DNA from: Clostridia bacterium
GTDB taxonomy: Bacteria > Bacillota > Clostridia > TANB77 > UBA1234
Direction of reading: 5' to 3'
Assembly: GCA_900753975.1 (NCBI GenBank)
Contig: CAAEBC010000007.1
Coordinates: 1 to 23,248 of the forward strand
DNA length: 23,248 nt
Shown: positions 7,819 through 13,974 of the stretch, in pieces
How positions within the stretch are numbered: the first letter of the stretch is position 1
Layout of the letters: each line of letters opens with the position of its first letter
Translations under genes and position numbers: made by a program
The notes under the pieces: model-generated
Told to the model about the DNA's origin: nothing
Seen by the model: the letters and a program-made list of their open reading frames with translations, nothing else
Database searches by the model: none

Positions 7819-8358
7819 ATGGAATTAAAAGGTTCAAAAACAGAAAAAAATTTAATGGAGGCTTTTGCAGGGGAATCTCAGGCTAGAAATAAATACACTT
7901 ATTATGCTAGTAAAGCTAAAAAAGAGGGATATGAGCAAATAGCAGAGTTATTTTTAGAAACGGCTGATAACGAAAAGGAACATGCTAAGCTTTGGTTTAA
8001 GCTTTTACATGATAATGATGTCCCATCAACGATAGAAAACTTAAAGGATGCTGCTTCTGGTGAAAATTTTGAGTGGACTAATATGTACGAAAGAATGGCA
8101 AAAGAGGCAAGAGAAGAAGGATTTGATAGAATTGCATTTTTATTTGATGGTGTTGCTAAAATTGAAAAAGAGCATGAAGCAAGATATTTAAAATTACTAG
8201 AAAATGTTGAAAACGGTTTAGTATTTAGCAAAGACGGAGAAAAAATTTGGAAATGTAGAAATTGTGGTCATATAGTTATAGGAAAAGTTGCACCAGAAGT
8301 ATGTCCAGTTTGTGCACATCCAAAAGCATACTTCGAAATAAAAGCAGAAAATTATTAA
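7819..8358 (+). CDS. rbr: rubrerythrin
   Basis: 179-residue cytoplasmic peroxide reductase. A ferritin-like four-helix domain carries the di-iron ligands, including E19 in the start motif AFAGESQARN, E52-x-x-H55 (EKEH) and E116-x-x-H119 (EKEH). A C-terminal rubredoxin-like domain has CRNC (C146, C149) and CPVC (C162, C165). Length and domain order are those of classical rubrerythrin. It reduces hydrogen peroxide to water using electrons passed through the FeS4 centre. It lies 13 nt after perR with the ribosome site TAGGAGG. Expected to be derepressed by peroxide via PerR. Confidence 0.95.
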   Translation: MELKGSKTEKNLMEAFAGESQARNKYTYYASKAKKEGYEQIAELFLETADNEKEHAKLWFKLLHDNDVPSTIENLKDAASGENFEWTNMYERMAKEAREEGFDRIAFLFDGVAKIEKEHEARYLKLLENVENGLVFSKDGEKIWKCRNCGHIVIGKVAPEVCPVCAHPKAYFEIKAENY

Positions 8359-8376
8359 TTAAAGGAGTGTGAAAGA

Positions 8377-8754
8377 ATGAAAAACACTAGGTTTTATATA
8401 TGTGAAACTTGTGGAAACGTGATAGGATTTATAGATGGAAATCCAGAAAGACTTTCTTGCTGTGGTAAGCCGATGCAACTATTAGTAGCAAATGCAGTAG
8501 ACGCCTCAAAAGAAAAACACTTGCCTTATCTAATAGATGAAGGAGATGAGGTAATCGTAAAAATAGGAGAAGTGGAACATCCGATGGAAAAAGAGCATTA
8601 CATTTCTTGGGTTGCACAAGTTAGCGAAAACGAGACTACAAGAATAAGATTACATCCAGGAGAAAAACCAGAAGTAAAGTTTAAAAAAACTAAAAATGCT
8701 ACGATTTATGCTTATTGCAATAAACATGGGTTATGGGGACTTGAAATCAAATAA
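8377..8754 (+). CDS. dfx: desulfoferrodoxin (2Fe superoxide reductase)
   Basis: 125-residue class II superoxide reductase. The N-terminal desulforedoxin domain has CETC (C9, C12) and the adjacent pair C28-C29. The SOR domain has the EKH motif (E46, K47, H48), H68 in EHPM, H74 in EKEHYISW, and C114/H117 in YCNKHGLW. This gives a full set of FeS4 and FeHis4Cys ligands. It reduces superoxide to hydrogen peroxide without making oxygen, and the neighbouring rubrerythrin removes the peroxide. Start ATG, 18 nt after rubrerythrin, ribosome site AAAGGAG. No clear terminator directly follows. Confidence 0.95.
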   Translation: MKNTRFYICETCGNVIGFIDGNPERLSCCGKPMQLLVANAVDASKEKHLPYLIDEGDEVIVKIGEVEHPMEKEHYISWVAQVSENETTRIRLHPGEKPEVKFKKTKNATIYAYCNKHGLWGLEIK

Positions 8755-8806
8755 CGAAAATACAACAAAAAATTAAACGAAAAAAGAAAGATTTTTGATA
8801 ATGCCA

Positions 8807-8835
8807 TTGCTTTAAGTTTAAGGGTATGGTATAAA
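8807..8835 (+). promoter_or_regulatory. promoter upstream of the SLH-gene remnant
   Basis: -35 TTGCTT (8807-8812), 17-nt spacer, -10 TATAAA (8830-8835). It precedes the degenerate SLH remnant and may once have been its promoter: sequence just after the -10 (ATAAAAATGACT) resembles that after the -10 of the intact SLH gene (ATAATGAAGACT). It might now read into ccdA through the hairpin at 8972-9016. Confidence 0.5.
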
Positions 8836-8877
8836 AATGACTATAAACATAAAAAATAATTAAAAAAAGGCGAGAAA

Positions 8878-8964
8878 ATGATTTTGAAAAAAATCACAAA
8901 AAGTATAATACAGTAACAACAATTGAAAACGTTGCTGTAACATTAGCAATCTCAATCAGATGTG
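8878..8964 (+). pseudogene. internally deleted remnant of an SLH surface-protein gene
   Basis: Three blocks match the intact SLH gene at 13969-15648, in the same order but with its middle removed. 8878-8910 matches the start (13969-14001, 30 of 33). 8911-8942 matches 14102-14133 (31 of 32). 8941-8964 matches 15605-15628 (24 of 24). The second junction falls in the 2-nt overlap CA and the first has a short TA overlap, as expected from deletion at microhomology. The reading frame stops after 12 codons. The terminator that follows (8972-9016) shares the 13-nt loop CGATAACTTTTGT with the intact gene's terminator. Confidence 0.85.
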
Positions 8965-8971
8965 CAAATTT

Positions 8972-9016
8972 GGGACGGAGAGAGAACGATAACTTTTGTT
9001 GTTTTTTCTCTGTCCT
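8972..9016 (+). terminator. hairpin terminator of the SLH remnant
   Basis: A 16-bp RNA stem (8972-8987 with 9001-9016) with 13-nt loop, followed by TTTGATTTA. Four of the pairs are G-U and the rest Watson-Crick. Its loop is shared with the terminator-like hairpin at 15685-15723. It lies only 30 nt before ccdA, so it may attenuate read-through into it. Confidence 0.7.
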
Positions 9017-9045
9017 TTGATTTATGAATAAAGGAGAGTGAAAGA

Positions 9046-9681
9046 ATGGAATTTTTATTCACGTTTTTAGAAGGAATTGCAAGTTTTATTTCTCCATGTG
9101 TTTTGCCAATGTTACCAATATACATTTCTTATTTTGCCGGAAAAGAAGATTCAAAAACAAGCAGGGCATTACTCAATTCTATTGGATTCGTGATTGGCAA
9201 TACAATTATATTTATTTTATTTGCTATTATTGCAAGTTATGCGGGGGCACTAGCTTTAGGGATACAAAAATATATTAAGATTTTATTTGGAGTTGTAATT
9301 ATTATACTTGGGCTAAACTATATGGGAATACTTAAAATAAAATTTTTAAATAAAGAAATTAGAATAAAAAAGAAAATTGATGATTTTACATTTTTAAAAA
9401 CAATATTATTTGGAATGATGTTTTCAATAAGTTGGACACCATGTATAGGCTCTTTTTTAGGGTCAGCATTACTTTTAATTGCGAACAAGCAAAATATTCT
9501 ACAAGGCATTTTATTGATGCTGGTATATTCTATAGGGTTTGGGATACCATTTATAATTTCGGCAGTCTTGATTGAAAAATTAAAAAACTTTTATAATCTC
9601 ATAAAGAAAAATTATAAAACAATCAAAATAATTTCGGGAGTTATTTTGATTGTAATGGGTGTATACGTAATATTTATTTAA
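9046..9681 (+). CDS. ccdA: CcdA-family thiol-disulfide transporter
   Basis: 211-residue membrane protein with about six helices, the CcdA/DsbD-beta type that carries reducing power from cytoplasmic thioredoxin to the outer face of the membrane. The two redox cysteines are present: C18 in SFISPCVLPMLP near TM1 and C133 in SWTPCIGSF. Both sit in the proline-containing signatures of the family. Start ATG with AAAGGAGAG 8 nt upstream. It is followed by a membrane-anchored thioredoxin 17 nt later, its probable acceptor. No cytochrome c or ResB/ResC genes are near, so general extracytoplasmic thiol reduction or a stress role is more likely than cytochrome c maturation. Confidence 0.9.
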   Translation: MEFLFTFLEGIASFISPCVLPMLPIYISYFAGKEDSKTSRALLNSIGFVIGNTIIFILFAIIASYAGALALGIQKYIKILFGVVIIILGLNYMGILKIKFLNKEIRIKKKIDDFTFLKTILFGMMFSISWTPCIGSFLGSALLLIANKQNILQGILLMLVYSIGFGIPFIISAVLIEKLKNFYNLIKKNYKTIKIISGVILIVMGVYVIFI

Positions 9682-9698
9682 AAGGGAGATGAAAAAAC

Positions 9699-10115
9699 AT
9701 GAATAAAAAATTTTGGGGAATAATTACGATTTGTTTAATAGTAGTGTTACTACTAAGTTCGAAAACAATATTTAAAAAAGAAGAAAAACAGCAAGGAGAA
9801 CAAAGTGGATTTGTACAAGAAATCGTATCAAGTGAATTTGAAAACGAAGTATTAAATAGCGACAAAAAGGTTTTGGTAGATTTTTATGCAACATGGTGTG
9901 GTCCTTGTAAAATAATTTCTCCAATAATTGAAGAAGTTGCTAAAGAAAACCCAGAAGTAAAATTTGTAAAAGTAGATATTGATGCCAATCAAGAACTTGC
10001 TGAAAAATATGAAGTGGTTTATATTCCAACCTTAGTTGTTATTGAAAACGGAAAAGAAATTACAAAGAGTGTTGGAGCAATAAGTAAAGAAGAAATATTA
10101 AATTTAATAAAATGA
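9699..10115 (+). CDS. membrane-anchored extracytoplasmic thioredoxin
   Basis: 138 residues. An uncleaved signal anchor (about 5-21, FWGIITICLIVVLLLSS) and a charged linker precede a full thioredoxin fold. The active site is TWCGPCK (C67, C70) and the cis-proline lies in VYIPTLVV. The WCGPC motif is reducing, unlike oxidising DsbA-type WCPHC. It is coupled to ccdA, which presumably keeps it reduced. Start ATG with AAAGGGAGA upstream. Its TGA stop (10113-10115) is the first triplet of the large palindrome at 10113-10262, so the transcript probably ends in that structure. Confidence 0.9.
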   Translation: MNKKFWGIITICLIVVLLLSSKTIFKKEEKQQGEQSGFVQEIVSSEFENEVLNSDKKVLVDFYATWCGPCKIISPIIEEVAKENPEVKFVKVDIDANQELAEKYEVVYIPTLVVIENGKEITKSVGAISKEEILNLIK

Positions 10116-10128
10116 GAAACAAAAAGAG

Positions 10129-10157
10129 AAACAAATAGGGACATTCCTTTTTGTTAA
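10129..10157 (+). repeat. REP-like palindromic repeat, copy 1
   Basis: Imperfect palindrome: left half AAACAAATAGGGAC, centre ATT, right half CCTTTTTGTTAA. The ends AACAAA/TTTGTT pair and AGGGA can pair with TTCCT using one G-U. Same unit as at 10171, 10213, 15723, 22832 and 22966. Confidence 0.85.
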
Positions 10158-10170
10158 GAGAACAAGCTTG

Positions 10171-10199
10171 AAACAAATAGGGACATTCCTTTTTGTTAA
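10171..10199 (+). repeat. REP-like palindromic repeat, copy 2
   Basis: Identical in sequence to copy 1 over 29 nt and in the same orientation, 42 bp downstream of it. Pairs with the inverted copy 3. Confidence 0.85.
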
Positions 10200-10212
10200 A
10201 AGAACAAGTTTG

Positions 10213-10240
10213 TAACAAAAAGGAATGTCCCTATTTGTTT
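10213..10240 (-). repeat. REP-like palindromic repeat, copy 3 (inverted)
   Basis: Reverse-complement copy of the unit, starting TAACAAAAAGGAATG and ending CCCTATTTGTTT. Together with copy 2 it makes a long inverted repeat. It is the only copy in the opposite orientation. Confidence 0.85.
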
Positions 10241-10290
10241 CATTTGTTTCATTTGTTTCTCAAATATCCTTAGAGTAAGGGGGAAATGCT

Positions 10291-11781
10291 TTGGATCAAG
10301 CACAAGAAACAACAATCGCACTAGCTGTTTTTACCATTTGGATAACATTTTTATACATAAGAGTATTTGATAAAACAGTAAAAAAATACATATTAAGCAT
10401 AGGTGCGTTGCTAATATTTTGGATGACTATAAAAATTATCAGATGTGATAGTAATGGATTAGTGAGCGATATTTTATGGTATTTATATTATTTACCGCTA
10501 ATATTTATTCCTACATTATATTACGAATGTAGTAGGCAGATAATGAACTTAAAAAGTAAGAAAAATCTTATAATAATACCAACAATATCAACACTACTTT
10601 TTTTATTAGTATTAACTAACAACATCCACAATTTAGTATTTAAAATACCAGTTCAGGAAAATAAAAATTATACATATAATATTGGATATTATGCCATATA
10701 CGCATGGATAATTTTATTACTTGTAGTAGCACTAAAAAATCTATTAAAATATAACAAAGAAAAAAGAACAAGAAATTTATTAATTATTTCTACAATTATA
10801 TTTGGAGGAGTTTTATATACAATACTTTACAACATAGGTGTATTTGCAAATAGTGGAAGTAATATGCCTTTAGTAATGGGAGTTTTATTTTGCATAGCAT
10901 TGGAGTTGTTTTTCGATTTCGATTTGATTCCTAATAATTATAGATACAAAAAATATTTTAAAGATTCAAGTTTGCCACTTGAAATTATATCAAATGACGG
11001 TGAAAAAATAATAAAAACAAATTACTATATAGAAACAGAAAAAAGTATAATAGATGATATAAAATGCAAAAAATGCAAAGAAAAATACAAAAACGAAAAT
11101 AGAATTCAAAGTGTAAAAAAAATATATGGAGGATATGCCGTAGAAGAAAAAGATTTAGCAAAAATAAAAAAACTCAAAGAAACATTGCAAAAAACTAACA
11201 AAGAGCTATTAAAACAAGAGCAAGTTTTAAAAGCTCAAAAAAAATTAAAAGAAAAAACCTATGAGTTAAAAATAAAAAATGAAGTAGTAGAAACATTAGA
11301 TAATGCAATATTTGAAAAGAAAAAACAAATAAATCAAATACTAGGTGAAATGCAAACATTTGATAAAGAAAAAATGTATTATATAAAATTACTCATAGAC
11401 TATTGTAAACGCATGAGTTGTTTAATAATATCAAATTACAACGGAGAAAAATACAATTCGAAACGATTAAAACTAATACTATCTGAACTATTAGAAGATG
11501 CTAAAGCACTAGAAGTAAACGGAAGTGTACAAAATAGCGAATTTGAATTAGAAAGTGAAACAACAATTAGAATATATAACGCAATATTTGAAACAATAAC
11601 AAACATAAAAAAAACATATTTTGTACTAAATATAACAGAAAAAGAAGATTATATAGAACTAAAATATGTATTTGATAAAAAGATAACAAACTTAAAAGAG
11701 AAAATAAAACAGGAATTAGAGGCAAAAGAAGAACTATTAGAAAATGAGACAATCTTAATAATAAACATAAATAAAAACTAA
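10291..11781 (+). CDS. 7TM sensor with histidine-free cytoplasmic part (pseudo-histidine-kinase)
   Basis: 496 residues. Seven hydrophobic helices fill the first 210 or so, like the N-terminal 7TM sensor of some clostridial histidine kinases. Then comes a linker with KCKKCK (CxxC), a Lys/Glu-rich coiled coil (about 285-350) and a C-terminal region that aligns loosely in layout with HisKA_3 kinases (LIDYCKRMSCLIISNY; LKLILSELLEDAKAL). No histidine occurs anywhere in the cytoplasmic part; the only one in the protein is in a membrane-side loop (NNIHNLV). The N and G boxes of the ATPase are not recognisable. So it probably cannot phosphorylate itself and may sense or regulate the kinase encoded downstream. 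Start TTG, AAGGGGG 6 nt upstream. Confidence 0.7.
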   Translation: MDQAQETTIALAVFTIWITFLYIRVFDKTVKKYILSIGALLIFWMTIKIIRCDSNGLVSDILWYLYYLPLIFIPTLYYECSRQIMNLKSKKNLIIIPTISTLLFLLVLTNNIHNLVFKIPVQENKNYTYNIGYYAIYAWIILLLVVALKNLLKYNKEKRTRNLLIISTIIFGGVLYTILYNIGVFANSGSNMPLVMGVLFCIALELFFDFDLIPNNYRYKKYFKDSSLPLEIISNDGEKIIKTNYYIETEKSIIDDIKCKKCKEKYKNENRIQSVKKIYGGYAVEEKDLAKIKKLKETLQKTNKELLKQEQVLKAQKKLKEKTYELKIKNEVVETLDNAIFEKKKQINQILGEMQTFDKEKMYYIKLLIDYCKRMSCLIISNYNGEKYNSKRLKLILSELLEDAKALEVNGSVQNSEFELESETTIRIYNAIFETITNIKKTYFVLNITEKEDYIELKYVFDKKITNLKEKIKQELEAKEELLENETILIININKN

Positions 11782-11800
11782 TTTATGAAAAAATAAAATA

Positions 11801-11859
11801 TACTGCCAACAATGTCGAGGAGCTTAGGTGTGCTCCATAAAAATCAATTGATAGCAGTA
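11801..11859. promoter_or_regulatory. nested hairpin in the leader of the kinase gene
   Basis: TACTGC (11801-11806) pairs with GCAGTA (11854-11859). Inside, GGAGC (11819-11823) pairs with GCTCC (11832-11836), and TCAATTGA (11844-11851) is self-complementary. It sits between the 7TM gene and the kinase gene, 67 nt before the latter's start. It lacks a terminal T-run and I cannot match it to any riboswitch class I know. It may be an RNA processing or attenuation element. Confidence 0.4.
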
Positions 11860-11925
11860 CACTAAAATAAAGTAAAAAATATTATAATTAGTGAACAAAA
11901 TCAAACTAAAAGAAGGAGGATAAAA

Positions 11926-13053
11926 ATGTCATTAGCTTTGTTAATACTATGTTTAGTGATAGTGATACAAATTTTAAAAATAATAATTAAGACAAACATA
12001 ATTGACAAAAAGTTAATAGATTATAATTGTGAATATATAGTATTAACAATTGCTTTTTTTGCAACATTTTTTAGAAAAGAAATTGATGAACATCTTTTGA
12101 TGACAATTTCAATAATTTGCGTAATATATGAAATTTTTTCTGTAATATATGCATATTATAACTATATAAAAAAAGAAAAGCTAAACAATCTTTCAATAAA
12201 AAACATAGTAGATTCATCAAATATAGGAATACTAGTACTAAGAAACAATAAAAAAGTGCTTACCAATAGTGCAATGAATAAAATATTAGAGAGAATCAAT
12301 ATAAAAGATAATTACATAAAAAACATAAATAAAAAAAGCATTGAGAAAATAGGCGAAGATTATATACTAAAAGTAGATGAAAATTTTTATTTGTTTAATA
12401 TAAACCAAAACGAAATAATTGCATTCGATGTGACAGAAGAATACGAGCTTCAATGTGAGCTAAATAAACAAAATGAAAAAATAATGCAAAATAATAAAGA
12501 GCTTATAGATAGCATAGAAAATATAGAAAAATACGAAAAAGAAAAAAATTTACTAGAACTAAAAAACAAATATCACGATTTATTAGGTCAAAACCTTTCA
12601 ATATTACAACAATACTTAAACAGACCAAACATAGCAAAAGATAATTTAGAAGAAATAAAATACATGATAAAAGAAATGTTCATAGACATAAAAGAGATAA
12701 AAAGCTCAAAAGATAGACTAAACGAATTGATAGAAATTCATAATAAAAGTGGAACGAAAATATTATTAGAAGGAAAATTGCCCCAAAATGAAGAAAAAGC
12801 CATTGCTTTTTTTGAAATAATAAGAGAGGCAGTAACAAATGCGATAAGGCACGCCAATAGCACAGAAGTGTATATAAAAATTAAAGGCGACACAGAACAT
12901 ACAAAAATGACAATAAGAAACAATGGTAAAAAGCCAAAAGCAGAAATAATAGAAAACGAAGGCATAAAAGGTATGAGAAGAAAAATAGCACAAATAGGTG
13001 GAAAAATAGAGATTATAACAAAACCAGAATTTTTAATAAATATAGAAATATAA
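11926..13053 (+). CDS. HisKA_3-type sensor histidine kinase
   Basis: 375 residues. Two to three N-terminal membrane helices (about 1-22, 37-48 and 57-80), a PAS-like region (about 92-170, with SSNIGILVLRNNKKVLTNSA), a coiled coil (about 172-212), then the phosphoacceptor motif KYHDLLGQNLSIL with H217. The ATPase N box is EIIREAVTNAIRHANS (Asn near 305) and the G region is GIKGMRRKIAQIGGKIEI. This short G box is normal for NarX/DesK-type kinases. The partner is presumably the NarL-type regulator that converges on it (13084-13719). The ATG start has AGAAGGAGG 6 nt upstream. It lies 144 nt after the 7TM gene, in the same direction. Confidence 0.85.
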   Translation: MSLALLILCLVIVIQILKIIIKTNIIDKKLIDYNCEYIVLTIAFFATFFRKEIDEHLLMTISIICVIYEIFSVIYAYYNYIKKEKLNNLSIKNIVDSSNIGILVLRNNKKVLTNSAMNKILERINIKDNYIKNINKKSIEKIGEDYILKVDENFYLFNINQNEIIAFDVTEEYELQCELNKQNEKIMQNNKELIDSIENIEKYEKEKNLLELKNKYHDLLGQNLSILQQYLNRPNIAKDNLEEIKYMIKEMFIDIKEIKSSKDRLNELIEIHNKSGTKILLEGKLPQNEEKAIAFFEIIREAVTNAIRHANSTEVYIKIKGDTEHTKMTIRNNGKKPKAEIIENEGIKGMRRKIAQIGGKIEIITKPEFLINIEI

Positions 13054-13085
13054 AAAGCCCCTTAGCAAATTTTAGGGGGCTTTTT
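13052..13085. terminator. bidirectional terminator between kinase and regulator genes
   Basis: A 10-bp perfect stem AAAAAGCCCC (13052-13061) / GGGGCTTTTT (13076-13085) with A-run and T-run on opposite sides, placed between convergent genes. It begins inside the kinase stop codon and ends over the regulator stop codon, so the two genes are packed to the minimum. Confidence 0.9.
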
Positions 13086-13719
13086 ATATTTCTGGTTCAT
13101 CGAGATTTGTAACAATAAGTCCATTAGAAATACAATAAACGGCAAGCTTTGTTAAATTATCATAACCCGTTTTAGCATAAATAGATGATATGTGTGTTTT
13201 TAATGTGCTAGTTGAAATTCCAAGAGAATTAGCAACATCTTTTCTGTCTAACAACTTGCAATATTTAGTTAAAACCAAAAGCTCTGTACTAGTTAAATCT
13301 TGAAGAATTGCAGTTTCGCAAGGTAAAGTTTTTTCGTTAGGGTAGATAGAATAACCGTCTAAAGTATTTTTAATTGCGGTTATAAGAGTTTCTTTGGCAA
13401 CACTCTTGTAAATAAAACTATCAATATTAAATTCTTTAGCCTCATTTACAAAATTTATATCCATAATTCCAGTCATAATAATTATTTTTACTTCAGGAAA
13501 AGTCTCTTTTAAAATTTTAGAATAAGCAATTCCGTTTGAATTATTTTCGGTACAAATGTCCATTAAAACGAGGTCTGGTTTATATTCTTTGCAAACCTCA
13601 AAAACATCTTTAGCATCACTTAATGTAGCCACAACATTAAAGACTTCTTCATTTTCAAGAGAATCTTTAATCATATCCCTTAAAAGTTTATGATCTTCAA
13701 CGATAACAATATTATACAA
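13084..13719 (-). CDS. NarL/LuxR-family response regulator
   Basis: 211 residues. The receiver domain carries the acidic pair E8-D9, phosphoacceptor D54 (LVLMDIC), the Thr in IIIMTG and the Lys in FIYKSV. The C-terminal LuxR helix-turn-helix reads LTSTELLVLTKYCKLLDRKD then VANSLGISTSTLKTHISSIY. It is complete. TTG is the start (minus strand 13719-13717), with AAAGGAGGAAG 6-7 nt before it. It is convergent with the HisKA_3 kinase and divergent from the SLH gene at 13975, with 255 nt between. I infer a cognate kinase-regulator pair, with the adjacent SLH gene as a plausible target. Confidence 0.9.
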   Translation of the reverse strand: MYNIVIVEDHKLLRDMIKDSLENEEVFNVVATLSDAKDVFEVCKEYKPDLVLMDICTENNSNGIAYSKILKETFPEVKIIIMTGIMDINFVNEAKEFNIDSFIYKSVAKETLITAIKNTLDGYSIYPNEKTLPCETAILQDLTSTELLVLTKYCKLLDRKDVANSLGISTSTLKTHISSIYAKTGYDNLTKLAVYCISNGLIVTNLDEPEI

Positions 13720-13883
13720 AACGCTTCCTCCTTTATAACTTTGACTAGTATTTTAACATAATATTTGAACAAATAAAAGTGGTTTTAAAAATATAGTAAA
13801 TGTTTATGATAAAATTGACCTAATTGGTTAAAAAAAACAGATTTTTTGTCCTTTTGGGTGGATAGTCTTTTTTTTGTCAATAT

Positions 13884-13912
13884 GTTATAAATTATATAGA
13901 TGTCTGTATAAT
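13884..13912 (+). promoter_or_regulatory. probable promoter of the first SLH gene
   Basis: -10 TATAAT (13907-13912) with only a poor -35 (GTTATA, 13884-13889, 17-nt spacer). Weak -35 boxes are typical of activator-dependent promoters, and a response regulator is divergently encoded. Downstream, AATGAAG (13910-13916) / CTTCATT (13940-13946) form a 7-bp leader hairpin. Confidence 0.45.
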
Positions 13913-13974
13913 GAAGACTTTTACAAAACCAATAAGAGCCTTCATTACAAAAATAATAAAAGGAGGGAATGATT

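Larger units (their letters stand above)
10113..10262. repeat. compound palindrome made of three REP-like repeats
   Basis: The 150-bp space between the thioredoxin stop and the next gene is bounded by an 11-bp perfect inverted repeat, TGAGAAACAAA (10113-10123) and its complement (10252-10262). Inside are two direct and one inverted copy of the REP-like unit; copies two and three face each other and can form a stem of nearly 30 bp around a short loop. A 9-bp tandem (ATTTGTTTC three times, 10233-10259) fills the right side. It can act as a bidirectional terminator or mRNA-stabilising structure. It resembles a REP doublet (REPIN). Confidence 0.85.

Noticed and set aside
8884..8909. Promoter inside the SLH remnant (TTGAAA, then TATAAT)
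   Set aside because: The TATAAT arose by one base change from the intact gene, but the spacer is only 14 nt.
10129..10240. Clustered repeats as a CRISPR array
   Set aside because: Units are palindromic, one is inverted, spacers differ in length and are repeat-like, and no cas gene is present.
11801..11859. Assignment of the leader to a known riboswitch (c-di-GMP, fluoride, preQ1)
   Set aside because: The conserved cores of these classes are absent.
10291..13053. 7TM gene and kinase gene as one gene split by a frameshift
   Set aside because: Each has its own ribosome site and membrane helices, and 144 nt of structured DNA lie between them.
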